Shown: positions 9,603-17,972, counted from the first letter of the stretch. The stretch: 64,000 nt of DNA from UBA2231 sp964415175 (GCA_964415175.1 CAYPYG010000004.1:1-64000); one strand, 5' to 3'. Made by a program: numbers and translations. Notes: generated by a model not told the origin, from the sequence alone.

Positions 9603-9646
9603 GGGGACACAATACCTGTTTCGGCCGAAATAGGTATTGTGTCCCC
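9603..9646. repeat. 44-bp near-perfect palindrome (GGGGACACAATACC type)
   Basis: Two 22-nt arms directly abut, starting GGGGACACAATACC and ending in its complement, with a single G-T wobble pair. It lies between the divergent glutaredoxin and nupC genes, outside both -10 boxes. It looks like a REP-type dispersed palindrome rather than a terminator, since the strands lack a T tract. A related GGGACAC palindrome lies inside the gene at 27570-30836. Confidence 0.7.
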
Positions 9647-9667
9647 GGGTTAGCGTCCGTGAAATTG

Positions 9668-9673
9668 TATAAT
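9668..9673 (+). promoter_or_regulatory. -10 box of nupC
   Basis: TATAAT is preceded by TTG and lies 33 nt upstream of the nupC start codon. No strong -35 hexamer is visible. Confidence 0.5.
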
Positions 9674-9706
9674 GGATGGGGAAAATACGGCCGCAAGGGA
9701 GAGCAA

Positions 9707-10954
9707 ATGGAAAGGTTCATCGGTTTGATAGGCGTCGTCGTCCTGCTGGGCATAGCCTGGGCGTTCAGCAAGAACCGCAAGGGCATCAATTACAAGACCG
9801 TGGGCGCCGGGCTGGCGCTGCAGGCGGGCTTCGCCGTACTGGTGCTCAAGACGCCCTGGGGCCGCAAGTTCTTCGAGGTGATGAATAATGTCATCGTCAA
9901 GCTGCTCTCCTTTTCCGACGAGGGCGCGCGGTTCGTGTTCGGTTCGCTGGTGACCAACGATCCGCCGCTCGGCTTCATCTTCGCCGTCCGCGTGCTGCCG
10001 ACCATCATCTTCGTTTCCGCGGTGATGGGCGTGCTCTATTACTTTGGCATCATGCAGAAAGTGGTGCTGGTCTTCGCCAAGATCATGGCGAAGCTGATGG
10101 GGACCTCCGGGGCCGAATCGCTTTCGGCCAGCGCCAATATCTTCGTCGGCCAGACCGAAGCCCCGCTGGTGGTAAGGCCCTACGTGACGAGCATGACCAA
10201 TTCCGAACTCCTGGCTATCATGACCGGCGGCATGGCGACGATCTCCGGCGGCATCATGGCCGCCTATGTCGGCCTGCTGGTGCCCTATATCCCGCAGATA
10301 GCGGGCCACCTCCTGGCCGCTTCCATCATGGCGGCGCCGGCCGGCCTGGTAATGGCGAAGATACTGGTCCCCGAGACCGAGGAGCCCGTTACCAAGGGCA
10401 TCGTAAAGCTGGAACTGGAGATAACCGACGCCAACGCCATCGACGCGGCGGCCAACGGCTCCACGGTGGGCATGCAGCTGGCCATAAACGTGACCGCCTG
10501 CCTGGTGGCCTTCATGGCGATACTGGCGGCGGCCAATTACCTGCTTGGCTACGGGGCCGGCTTCTTCGGCATACAGGGTCTCACGATAGAGAAGATCTTC
10601 GGCTGGATATTCTATCCGCTGGCCTGGGCGATGGGCGTGCCCTCCGCGGACGCCCAGCAGGTGGCGACCTGGATGGGTCAGAAAACCGTGCTCAACGAGT
10701 TCGTGGCCTACCTGAGCATGGCCAATTTCCTCCGCGACAATCCGGGCCTGGTGAGCGAGAAGTCGGTCGCCATCGCCTCCTACGCGCTCTGCGGCTTCGC
10801 CAACTTCCTGTCGATAGCGATACAGATAGGCGGCATCGGCGCGATGGCGCCGGAGCGGCGCCACGACCTGGCCAAGCTGGGTCTCTACGCGCTGCTGGCG
10901 GCCTCGCTGGCCGGCTTCCTGTCGGCGACGATAGCGGGCATCCTCATCGGCTGA
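9707..10954 (+). CDS. nupC: NupC-type concentrative nucleoside transporter
   Basis: A 415-residue inner-membrane symporter that imports nucleosides with Na+ or H+. Conserved family segments are visible: ANIFVGQTEAPLVVRPY, where substrate-binding residues lie, TGGMATISGGIMAAYVG, and the C-terminal TVLNEFVAYLSM and YALCGFANFLSIAIQIGG. Length and the number of hydrophobic stretches fit the CNT family. The ATG at 9707 is preferred over an ATG at 9659, because it has a purine-rich site (AGGGAGAG) just upstream and begins directly with the first membrane helix. The unit ends in a strong palindrome. Phosphopentomutase and adenine deaminase elsewhere in the window fit nucleoside salvage. Confidence 0.93.
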   Translation: MERFIGLIGVVVLLGIAWAFSKNRKGINYKTVGAGLALQAGFAVLVLKTPWGRKFFEVMNNVIVKLLSFSDEGARFVFGSLVTNDPPLGFIFAVRVLPTIIFVSAVMGVLYYFGIMQKVVLVFAKIMAKLMGTSGAESLSASANIFVGQTEAPLVVRPYVTSMTNSELLAIMTGGMATISGGIMAAYVGLLVPYIPQIAGHLLAASIMAAPAGLVMAKILVPETEEPVTKGIVKLELEITDANAIDAAANGSTVGMQLAINVTACLVAFMAILAAANYLLGYGAGFFGIQGLTIEKIFGWIFYPLAWAMGVPSADAQQVATWMGQKTVLNEFVAYLSMANFLRDNPGLVSEKSVAIASYALCGFANFLSIAIQIGGIGAMAPERRHDLAKLGLYALLAASLAGFLSATIAGILIG

Positions 10955-10964
10955 CCCGTGTTCC

Positions 10965-11007
10965 CGTCAACCGTAGCCGCCGGGCGGCCCGGCGGCTACG
11001 GTTGACG
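10965..11007. terminator. Bidirectional terminator-like hairpin
   Basis: Nineteen-nt complementary arms start CGTCAACCGTAGCC and surround a very short loop between the convergent nupC and STN-TPR genes. T tracts are weak, so it may instead be a palindromic repeat. Confidence 0.55.
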
Positions 11008-11041
11008 CCTAGAAAGCGATAGCCCTCTCAGCGTCCTTTAT

Positions 11042-12532
11042 TCACGGCTCCGCGATTTCCCTGTATTTCCGGGCTTCGCCCGGCCTGCCGGCTTTTTCCA
11101 GGGCCTCCGCTATCTGAGAATAGACTTCGTCTCCGGGGGCCGGCCGGTACTTCGCCAGGTAGGCGTCCAAGGTCTTGATGGCCTCGTCGGTTCTTTTCAT
11201 GGCCGCCTGGCAGATCCCGATACGCAGTTCCGCCGTACGTACCGACGCCTCCGTAGAGCCTTCCCAGCGCGAACTGTATATGCCGATAGCGAGTTCGTAG
11301 AGGCCTTTTTCTTCGAGGATGGCCCCTGTCTCAAGGATCGGGTCCTTTTCCCCGGCCCTGCCTCGCAGTTCTTTGGCGGTCTCTGTCCCCGGGTATTTCT
11401 CCTGTATCTCCGCGTACAGGTCCGCAGCCTTTTCTTTCTTCCCGGCCAGTTCGTAACACTGCGCCATCCTGCCGATAGCCTGAGCCTTTACCCAGTCGCG
11501 ATAGGTGCTCTGTATCGCCGATTCGTAAAACTTGACGGCCTTCTCGCAATCCACCCCCGTCTTAACGCCGCCATAGCCGGAATATATCTGGCCAAGGTAA
11601 AGGTACGCATCGCCCAGCCTCTGGCTTTTGGGATAATCCCTGATAAGGCGCCTCAGGAGGGCTTCCTCCTCCTTTAACGCGGCGGGGGAGTTGTCGCGCG
11701 CGGCTATCCAATCGTAATTGACGGCGGCTTTTAGAAGGGCGTAATCGGCCAGTTCTGAATCCGGATACTGTCCGGCTATCTCCTTATACAGGGCCGCGGC
11801 CTCGTCGTATCTCGCGTCCCTGAATGCTTTTTCGGCCCTGACGAAATCGTCGTTCTCCGGCTTCTCGATCCGGCGGAGCACGAAAGTGTTGGTGTTCCCC
11901 ACCCGGGAATAAGAGACTCCTTCGCCCCTAAGGAACAATAGAACATCGGCCAGGGTCGTACTTCTTATGAAGTTGGTGATCCGGATGTTCTGCACTCCCT
12001 CCGTCAGCACAAAATTCACCTTGCTCTTCGCGGAAACGATGTCGAGGAAGGTGGCAAGCGGAGCTTCCTTTACCCGTATGCCCTTCACCACCCTCTGGAA
12101 CAGAGGGTCCTCTATATCCTTGCGGATAAGCGGCGGAAAAGCTTTGAAAACCGTCGTGCTGCGTGCAACTCGGTAGTTGTTACCGGGCCCCGATGCTATG
12201 AAATCCACATCCTTGGTTTTCCACAGTAGTTCCATTACCTCTCTCAGGGAACTCGCCCGCAGGAACACCGTTACATGGGTGTCAGCCAAGTCGCGGTCTA
12301 TAGTGAACGAAACCCCGGTTTGCCGGGATACGACGCTCAGGAATTTCTCGAGAGTGACGTTCTTCATACGTATACTGGAGACGCGTTTTTCAGGCAATGC
12401 CCCGCTCTCTGGCCTGGTGCCGGCGCCCAGGCGTCCGTTGGGAGTCTCGTTCTCCTGCGCGCGGAGCGGAGCGCAGAATACGGCCGGCAGCGCTGCCGCC
12501 GCCAGGATAACGGATAGGGTCTTCGCTTTCAT
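11042..12532 (-). CDS. Exported STN-domain and TPR protein
   Basis: A 496-residue protein with a signal peptide (residues 1-25, ending near CAPLRAQ). Two secretin/TonB short N-terminal (STN) modules follow, about residues 50-125 and 145-220; the first reads VTLEKFLSVVSRQTGVSF and the second APLATFLDIVSAKSKVNF. The remaining part is TPR-like (ARYDEAAALYKEIAGQYPDS, GDAYLYLGQIYSGYG, KKEKAADLYAEIQEKYPG). There is no secretin channel domain, so it is not a PilQ or GspD. It may bind periplasmic or outer-membrane machinery. Just upstream is a copy of the putative ECF promoter (12563-12592), then AAAGGTGG and the ATG. The family name is not known to me. Confidence 0.72.
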   Translation of the reverse strand: MKAKTLSVILAAAALPAVFCAPLRAQENETPNGRLGAGTRPESGALPEKRVSSIRMKNVTLEKFLSVVSRQTGVSFTIDRDLADTHVTVFLRASSLREVMELLWKTKDVDFIASGPGNNYRVARSTTVFKAFPPLIRKDIEDPLFQRVVKGIRVKEAPLATFLDIVSAKSKVNFVLTEGVQNIRITNFIRSTTLADVLLFLRGEGVSYSRVGNTNTFVLRRIEKPENDDFVRAEKAFRDARYDEAAALYKEIAGQYPDSELADYALLKAAVNYDWIAARDNSPAALKEEEALLRRLIRDYPKSQRLGDAYLYLGQIYSGYGGVKTGVDCEKAVKFYESAIQSTYRDWVKAQAIGRMAQCYELAGKKEKAADLYAEIQEKYPGTETAKELRGRAGEKDPILETGAILEEKGLYELAIGIYSSRWEGSTEASVRTAELRIGICQAAMKRTDEAIKTLDAYLAKYRPAPGDEVYSQIAEALEKAGRPGEARKYREIAEP

Positions 12533-12562
12533 ATATTTACCACCTTTGCCTCGAAGTCATAT

Positions 12563-12592
12563 GTAAGTGCCTTCCGGTCCGAAAAAGTTCAC
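12563..12592 (-). promoter_or_regulatory. Putative ECF sigma promoter, copy A
   Basis: Read on the minus strand: GTGAACTTTTT, 10 nt, GGCACTTAC. The same two boxes with the same 10-nt spacing occur at 14079-14108 before the sigma operon. The core GAACTT-N15-CACTTAC has the -35 AAC and spacing typical of ECF promoters. It starts right after the anti-sigma stop codon and is 30 nt before the STN-TPR gene. Confidence 0.72.
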
Positions 12593-13084
12593 CTACAGGA
12601 GCCCGCATCTGGCGGCCGCACAACCGTCCGTATAGGAATAAACGGCGGTTTTCGCTGAGGTGTTCTTCTGCGGCGCGGCCAGAACTTTCTTTACAGTGGC
12701 CGGACCGTCGGAAAAGCAGAGTGCTTCCGGCGCGCCCGGCTGCGGAGCTCCCGGTCCTCTCCACGTGGCCAGGCCGAGATAGAACAGGACCGCGCAGCCC
12801 GCCAGGGCGAAAGCCCAGGCCGGCCTGAACCCCCGCCCGTAGAATCCCCGCAGAAATCCCTTCCGGGGCGCTTCGGTCGGCAGGGCGCGCATAAGCCTGT
12901 CCGTGAAATTCACGGAAACCGGCGGCAGCGGGGCCGAACCGGCGGCGGTTTTAAGCCGCTTCAAAAATTCCAACTCGGCCCGGCAGCCGGCGCAGGCGGC
13001 GAGGTGCTCCCCCACGGAGGCGGGGGAGGGGCTTTCCGCGGCGAAAAGATAATCTATAAGTTGTTCTTTGGAAAGACAGCTCAT
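12593..13084 (-). CDS. Anti-sigma factor with zinc-finger N-terminus
   Basis: A 163-residue single-pass membrane protein. The N-terminal cytoplasmic part has the ZAS-type motif HxxxCxxC (EHLAACAGC, near residues 27-34), which usually sequesters an ECF sigma factor. One membrane helix (AWAFALAGCAVLFYLGLATW) lies near residues 93-112, and a 45-residue periplasmic tail with three cysteines follows. The start codon overlaps the sigma stop as ATGA, so the pair is made in fixed ratio. The signal sensed is unknown; the cysteines in the tail could be redox-responsive, but that is speculation. Confidence 0.85.
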   Translation of the reverse strand: MSCLSKEQLIDYLFAAESPSPASVGEHLAACAGCRAELEFLKRLKTAAGSAPLPPVSVNFTDRLMRALPTEAPRKGFLRGFYGRGFRPAWAFALAGCAVLFYLGLATWRGPGAPQPGAPEALCFSDGPATVKKVLAAPQKNTSAKTAVYSYTDGCAAARCGLL

Positions 13085-13716
13085 CGGGTTTCACCTCTCT
13101 CCGCGGGTATAACGGTTTTGAGACGGATAGCCAGCGCCGCCATGGCATTATGTATACGCGAGCGCACTGTGCCAACGGGAATATCCAGGGCGTCCGCTAT
13201 CTCCTGGTAGGAGAGTCTCTCCCAGCAGCTTAGGAATATGACCGTGCGGTGCAGCGGCGAAAGGCCGTCGATGGCGTCGCGCACGGCCCTGGCGCTTTCC
13301 GCGCCCTCAAAAACCGCTTCCGCGGATGACGCGGCATCAGGCAGCTCATAGCCGCTCTCATCCTTGGCCGCGGCGAACAGTCCGGCCTCGCGCCCCCGTT
13401 CACGCAGGCGCCGGCGGCAGACATTGCGGGCTAAAGCGTAGATCCATGTGCTGAGGCGCGCCTCGCGCCTGAAACTGCTCAGCGACTTGTAAACCTGGAT
13501 CAAAACTTCCTGCGCTATATCCTCGGATTCTCTGTCGGGGCCGAGAATGCAGGCGACGAACCCGTGTACTCGGTCCTTGTACAACTCCGCCAGTTCCGCG
13601 AAGGCGGAGACATCTCCGGAGATGAAACGTTCCGTCAGGCAGCTCTCCCGCGCGGCCAGTTCGTCCTTATCGGGAACCCCGGTGCCCTGCGTAGTGGAAA
13701 TTGTGCGCTTATTCAC
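13081..13716 (-). CDS. ECF RNA polymerase sigma factor
   Basis: A 211-residue sigma-70 family protein with only regions 2 and 4. Region 2 is seen as AFAELAELYKDRVHGFVACI, DIAQEVLIQVYKSL and LSTWIYALARNVCRRRLR. Region 4 has LSPLHRTVIFLSCWERLSYQEIA followed by a helix-turn-helix (ALDIPVGTVRSRIHNAM). It is coupled to a downstream anti-sigma gene and overlaps the preceding small gene by 8 nt. An identical two-box motif precedes its own operon and the STN-TPR gene, so autoregulation and control of that gene are likely. Confidence 0.93.
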   Translation of the reverse strand: MNKRTISTTQGTGVPDKDELAARESCLTERFISGDVSAFAELAELYKDRVHGFVACILGPDRESEDIAQEVLIQVYKSLSSFRREARLSTWIYALARNVCRRRLRERGREAGLFAAAKDESGYELPDAASSAEAVFEGAESARAVRDAIDGLSPLHRTVIFLSCWERLSYQEIADALDIPVGTVRSRIHNAMAALAIRLKTVIPAERGETR

Positions 13717-14047
13717 AATGGTCCGCGCCGTCAGACGGGCCCGGTGCCCGCCTTGGCAAGGTCTTATAATAGAAAAAATAACCGGTACCCGATCCCGTCC
13801 TTTTCCTTCTTATGATCAACTGACGGTTCTCCACCGTCAATGTACAATCTTTGCCGGTTTCGGTCACCTTGGATTCCGGATACTCCTCCAGTAGAGGTCT
13901 GCATACCTTGTATACTGCGCAGACCGGATCGTTATCTCCTCCGCAAAACAACCCCTCCGCCTTATCCGCGGAAAAACCCCTTACCGCCACGGAGATGGAA
14001 ATGCCCGCCGCCGCCAAATATACGGAAAGCCGCAACTTACCCGGCAT
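13709..14047 (-). CDS. Small exported cysteine-containing protein, first gene of the sigma operon
   Basis: A 112-residue protein, not recognised. Residues 1-24 form a signal peptide or anchor (KLRLSVYLAAAGISISVAV). The mature part has five cysteines (LFCGGDNDPVCAVYKVC and two later) and basic and aromatic stretches. The ATG at 14047 was chosen because GGAGG sits 6 nt upstream; an in-frame ATG at 14065 has no such site. It overlaps the sigma gene by 8 nt. As the first gene after the putative ECF promoter, it could be a periplasmic input protein or an effector. Confidence 0.62.
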   Translation of the reverse strand: MPGKLRLSVYLAAAGISISVAVRGFSADKAEGLFCGGDNDPVCAVYKVCRPLLEEYPESKVTETGKDCTLTVENRQLIIRRKRTGSGTGYFFYYKTLPRRAPGPSDGADHCE

Positions 14048-14078
14048 AAACAGCCTCCGAACCATATCATTATGCCAA

Positions 14079-14108
14079 GTAAGTGCCGGAGCCGGCAAAA
14101 AAGTTCAC
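14079..14108 (-). promoter_or_regulatory. Putative ECF sigma promoter, copy B (autoregulatory)
   Basis: Read on the minus strand: GTGAACTTTTT, 10 nt, GGCACTTAC, matching copy A in all 20 motif positions while the 10-nt spacers differ. It stands about 30 nt upstream of the first gene of the sigma operon. A weaker housekeeping-like TTGCCG-N18-CATAAT overlaps it. Confidence 0.72.
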
Positions 14109-14184
14109 TTCGCGCGGGTCGGGACCGCGCGGCCCGCGACCGGACGCGAGACCGGCTTTCTCATGCCGCCGCCCTGATCCGGGC

Positions 14185-14703
14185 TCAGAACGCGCCGCGG
14201 ACGAGGCCGGTGACTTCGGAGAGGGGGAGGAAGGGGTCGCGCTCGCCGGCCTCGTCGCGCCAGACGGAGGAGTCCAGCGAGTGATCGCGGTTGTCGCCGA
14301 GAACGAAGAGATGGCCCTCGGGGACCGTGAGCGGGCCGAGATTGTCGCCGTCGAGCAGGACGTCCCCGCGCCGGTGCTCGGCGTAGGACTCCACCAGCGG
14401 TTCGCCGTTGAGCCGGACCTGCTTGGCGCGTATCTCCACCTCGTCGCCACCGACGGCTATCACGCGCTTCACTGATTCTATCCCGCCGCCCTTGCGCGGC
14501 CTGAAGGAGATGACCTCCCCGCGGCGCGGAGCGCGGAAGCGGAAGGTGAGCTTGTCGAGGAAGAAACGCGTGCCTTCGGTGAGGGTCGGCTCCATGGACG
14601 CGCTGGCTATGTAGATGGGCTCGACGATATAGGCGCGGCCCAGCAGCGCCGCCGCCAGGGTCACGAGCGCGATAGTGACGGCGCGGGAGAGGGTCGTCTT
14701 CAT
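14185..14703 (-). CDS. lepB: Signal peptidase I
   Basis: A 172-residue type I signal peptidase that removes signal peptides at the outer face of the inner membrane. One membrane helix (AVTIALVTLAAALLGRAYIV) precedes the catalytic serine in SASMEPTL, near residue 37. The catalytic lysine is in SVKRVIAVGGDEVE, and box E appears as VLGDNRDHSLDSS. It is short and lacks the second helix of the E. coli enzyme, like many compact bacterial forms. The ATG overlaps the NagZ stop (ATGA), so it is the last gene of a coupled three-gene operon. Confidence 0.93.
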   Translation of the reverse strand: MKTTLSRAVTIALVTLAAALLGRAYIVEPIYIASASMEPTLTEGTRFFLDKLTFRFRAPRRGEVISFRPRKGGGIESVKRVIAVGGDEVEIRAKQVRLNGEPLVESYAEHRRGDVLLDGDNLGPLTVPEGHLFVLGDNRDHSLDSSVWRDEAGERDPFLPLSEVTGLVRGAF

Positions 14704-16298
14704 TGGCGGCCGGAGACCTTGAGTTCCACCGGCGGCTTGCCCACCGGTTCGATGACGCCCGAGAGTATCTTGGCGGCCGCCGCCATCGACGTGCGGCTGA
14801 TGCCGTAGGTGGCCATGACGGCGCCGGCCTCCGGGTAGAGCTCCGCGTCGTAGGGGTTCATCAGGCTGACCACCACGGAGGGCTTGCCCAGACCCAGCAG
14901 CGACCTGATCGCCGCGGTCTGGGCGCTGTTCTGCGCCTGCGCCCACTGGAAGCTGCCTATCACCAGCAGATCGGCCTCCCCGGCGTAGGCGAGTATCTTT
15001 TTGGCCTCCCGGGCCGAAGGGCTGATGCCGAAGGAATACTGGCGCGCGCCCTCGTAACCGTAATGCAGGAGACCCTTGTAGAGCGGCAGCGCCTGGGCGC
15101 TGAACCGTGCCGGGCCGAAGAGGATGACCGCTATCCGCTTCTTTTTGTATTCCGCCGGCAGCGGGACCAGTCCGGCGCGGTCGGCCAGCAGCGTCACGGC
15201 CTTGGCCGAGAGTTCGCCCGAAACGCGCAGGTAGGCCCTGTCGAAGGGGCTCTCGTCCCAGCCGCGTTCCTTCGTCAGGGAGTAGTCCTTCTTGAGCTTC
15301 ATTACCCGCGCCCCGGCTTCGTCTATCCTGGAGGAGGGGAGCTCTCCCGAGTCGGCGGCCGCCTCCAGGGCGTCCAGGGTGGCGGGGAAATCGCCGCGGC
15401 CTATCAGGAGCATGTCCGCTCCCGCCTTGAGCGCCAGCACGGCGGCCCGCGGGACGCTCCGGTAGGAAGTGATGGCCTTCATGTCCAGGCTGTCGGTGAG
15501 TACGGCCCCGCCGAAACCGACGTCGCCGCGCAGCAGGCCGCGTATGACGGCCGACGAGAGCGTGGCGGGGGCGGAGGGGTCAAGGGCGGGGTAGATTATA
15601 TGCGCGGTCATCGCGGCGGGCGCGGCGGCCGCCGAGGCCCTGAACGGGGCGATATGGTCGCGCTCCAGTTCCTCCTGTCCCAGGTCTATGGTCGGCAGCA
15701 CCTTGTGGGAGTCCCTGCCCGCGTCGCCGTGGCCGGGGAAATGCTTCATGACCGTCATGATCCCCGCCGCTTTGAACCCGTTCATCACGGCCCCGCCGAT
15801 CCGCGCCACCAGCGCGGGATCGGAGCCTATCGAGCGGATGCCGATTATGGGGTTCTCGGGATTGGTGTTCACGTCCAGGACGGGCCCGAAGGTCATGTCC
15901 ACGCCGGCGCGCTTGAGCTCGCGGCCCGCCAGGTAGAAGAGCGAGGCGGTGTTATTCTCGTCGTCGGCGGCGCCCAGCATCATGTTGCTGGGCAGGTCCA
16001 GGAGGCCGAGAGTGAGGGGGATGTGGACGCTGCCGCCTTCGTAGTCCACGGCTATTATCGGGGGGACCTCGGCGGCCTCGCGCAGGCTTTCGGTGAAGCC
16101 GCGGGTCTCCTCCAGCGAATAGGAGCCCCATTGCAGCTGCAGGCCGCCGGCTCCCGCGCGGGCGAAGGCGAGGGCCTTCTCCTCCTCGCCCACGTCGACG
16201 GCGGGCATTATCAGCTGGGCGAGCCGGCGCCTGTCGGCCGCCTCGGCCGCGCCGGCCGCGGATGCCGCCAGCAGGCAGGCGGCGAGGGCCGTCCTCAT
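14700..16298 (-). CDS. nagZ: GH3 beta-N-acetylhexosaminidase (NagZ-like)
   Basis: A 532-residue glycoside hydrolase family 3 protein. It has the bacterial NagZ signature KHFPGHGDAGRDSHK, with the His/Asp general acid pair on the loop, and the nucleophile aspartate in LTDSLDMKAI. An N-terminal hydrophobic segment (LAACLLAASAAGAAEA) suggests export, unlike cytoplasmic NagZ of E. coli. A second domain of about 200 residues follows the barrel, as in longer homologues. It probably removes GlcNAc from peptidoglycan fragments. Start and stop both form ATGA overlaps with neighbours. Confidence 0.88.
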   Translation of the reverse strand: MRTALAACLLAASAAGAAEAADRRRLAQLIMPAVDVGEEEKALAFARAGAGGLQLQWGSYSLEETRGFTESLREAAEVPPIIAVDYEGGSVHIPLTLGLLDLPSNMMLGAADDENNTASLFYLAGRELKRAGVDMTFGPVLDVNTNPENPIIGIRSIGSDPALVARIGGAVMNGFKAAGIMTVMKHFPGHGDAGRDSHKVLPTIDLGQEELERDHIAPFRASAAAAPAAMTAHIIYPALDPSAPATLSSAVIRGLLRGDVGFGGAVLTDSLDMKAITSYRSVPRAAVLALKAGADMLLIGRGDFPATLDALEAAADSGELPSSRIDEAGARVMKLKKDYSLTKERGWDESPFDRAYLRVSGELSAKAVTLLADRAGLVPLPAEYKKKRIAVILFGPARFSAQALPLYKGLLHYGYEGARQYSFGISPSAREAKKILAYAGEADLLVIGSFQWAQAQNSAQTAAIRSLLGLGKPSVVVSLMNPYDAELYPEAGAVMATYGISRTSMAAAAKILSGVIEPVGKPPVELKVSGRQ

Positions 16299-17878
16299 TG
16301 ACCGGAGAACTTATAGCCTTTTTGCGAGGCCTGCGAACGCACCGTCTGCAGCATGGCCTTGTCGAGGGTTTCGGGCCCGCCCGCGGCCTGTTTCTCCTGC
16401 TCCTCGATATAGCGGCGGCGCTCGGCCTGGAGGCGGGTTATCTCTTCCTTGATCTTCCTGCGCTCCTCCAGCCTGGCGTCGAGAGCCTTGTCGAGCTCCT
16501 TGTCGTCGAGCTTGCGGAGGTCCTCGGGCAGTTCTTCCTTCTTGATCTCGGAGCGCTTGAGACTGCCGCTCTCGAGGGCGGAGACCACGTCCCAGTCGGC
16601 GTCGGCCGCGGCGGACTGGGCGGCGGGGGCCATGGCCTTGAAGGCGGCGCGCTCGGCGAGAGCGGCCTTGCCGCCGGAGGCCGCCATCTTGGTCTCCAGG
16701 GACTCCTGCTCGGCCCTGCGCGCGGAGCCGCGCACGCCGCGCACGACGGCGGTATTGCCCAGGCTGGCGCCCAGCTGCGCTATGCGCGCGTCCTGCGGGG
16801 CTTCGACGTAGGTCCGCGTCACGGACTGGTCGATATTGGAGAAATCGCCGCCGGCCAGCAGCGCGCCTTCCTGCCAGCGCGTCGCTATGCCCTGCTGGCG
16901 CGGCCCGCAGAATATCGTGTTGACGAATATCCCTTTGGCCTTGGCCAGGCCCGCGGCCTCGCGGAAATCGACCGGGCCCTGGGTGAAAGGCTCGTTGCCG
17001 GCTATGAAGACGGCCTTGTAGACGTCGTCCTTTTTGCTCCAGCCCAGGTCCGTCACGGCGGACTTGACGGCCATGCCGGCGTACTCGTCGCCGCCGTTGG
17101 TGGTGAGGGCGAAGAGCTCCTGCGCCACCTTGTCCATGTCGCGGGTGAAGGGCAGCACCCGGCGCAGATAGCCGTTATCGGCCGGCAGCCCGGAATTGCC
17201 GTACTCGTAGAGGGCGACCTCGATGACGGGCGAAGACCCGCTCTTCTCGGCGCCGACCAGTTCGTTGACTATCTTCCAGAGCTGGGAGCGGGCCTGGTTT
17301 ATGAGACCGTCCATGCTGCCCGAAGTGTCGAGCAGTATCGCCAGCTGCACCAGGGGTTTCTTGCCGAAATCGACGGGGGCCGCCGCGGCGGAGCCGCCGT
17401 CCTTCCAGGTCTTCTCCACGACCGCGGAGGCGGCGGTGAGTATCCTCGCGGTCCCGGCGTCCACTACGCGGGCGTTTATTTCGGCGCGGCCCTCTTTAAG
17501 GTCGTTGAGCGTGCCGGTCACTATCGCGTCGGCGCCCAGCAGTTTGCCCAGTTTCTTGGCCGTGTCCTCGTCGATGGAGCCCGAGGCCTGGAGCTTGAGC
17601 TCGCCCATGACCTTGGCCAGCAGGGCCCGCTCGATGAGGGATACTTTCTTATTGGCGGCCAGGGCCGTGGTGAGCCGTTCCTGCACCACCGCGGGGCCTT
17701 CGGAGGCTTTGCCGTCGGTATAGGGGAATTCGAGCACCGCCAGGCGGGACCCGTCCTTGAGTCCCCTGGACAGTTTTTTGGATATCTTTTCCATCGACTC
17801 CGCGCCGGCCGGGGCGGCGGCGAAAACGGGACCGGACTGCGCTACGACGAGCGCCAGGCTCACAATAAGGGTTTTCAT
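16295..17878 (-). CDS. Exported CsgG/FlgO-like and von Willebrand A domain protein
   Basis: A 527-residue protein. Residues 1-20 are a signal peptide (TLIVSLALVVAQSGPVFA). Residues 30-165 resemble the CsgG/FlgO-type domain (SRLAVLEFPYTDGK, KVSLIERALLAKVMGELKLQ, GADAIVTGTL). A von Willebrand A domain follows with an intact MIDAS motif DTSGSMDG (about residues 182-189). The final 100 residues are charged and predicted helical (EERRKIKEEITRLQAERRRY). GGAGAG stands 6 nt before the ATG. It is the first gene of the coupled operon with NagZ and LepB, suggesting an envelope role. The precise function is unknown. Confidence 0.78.
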   Translation of the reverse strand: MKTLIVSLALVVAQSGPVFAAAPAGAESMEKISKKLSRGLKDGSRLAVLEFPYTDGKASEGPAVVQERLTTALAANKKVSLIERALLAKVMGELKLQASGSIDEDTAKKLGKLLGADAIVTGTLNDLKEGRAEINARVVDAGTARILTAASAVVEKTWKDGGSAAAAPVDFGKKPLVQLAILLDTSGSMDGLINQARSQLWKIVNELVGAEKSGSSPVIEVALYEYGNSGLPADNGYLRRVLPFTRDMDKVAQELFALTTNGGDEYAGMAVKSAVTDLGWSKKDDVYKAVFIAGNEPFTQGPVDFREAAGLAKAKGIFVNTIFCGPRQQGIATRWQEGALLAGGDFSNIDQSVTRTYVEAPQDARIAQLGASLGNTAVVRGVRGSARRAEQESLETKMAASGGKAALAERAAFKAMAPAAQSAAADADWDVVSALESGSLKRSEIKKEELPEDLRKLDDKELDKALDARLEERRKIKEEITRLQAERRRYIEEQEKQAAGGPETLDKAMLQTVRSQASQKGYKFSGQ

Positions 17879-17966
17879 GCGGTTCTCTCCGTTCGAACGG
17901 GTGTTCTTAACGACGTTTTTAGGATACAAAAACGGCGACCCGCTGGCAAGAAGATGTTCATATTTA

Positions 17967-17972
17967 TATAAT
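17967..17972 (+). promoter_or_regulatory. -10 box of the first apbE gene
   Basis: TATAAT within an AT-rich island (17955-17982) lies 37 nt before the apbE start codon. The start has GGGGAG a few nt upstream. Confidence 0.5.

Noticed and set aside
14069..14098. Housekeeping promoter TTGCCG-N18-CATAAT before the sigma operon
   Set aside because: It overlaps the better-supported ECF motif that recurs before the STN-TPR gene. It is kept only as an alternative.
14700..16301. 532-codon frame on the plus strand opposite NagZ
   Set aside because: It mirrors the NagZ gene almost exactly, and only the minus strand shows catalytic motifs and ATGA overlaps.
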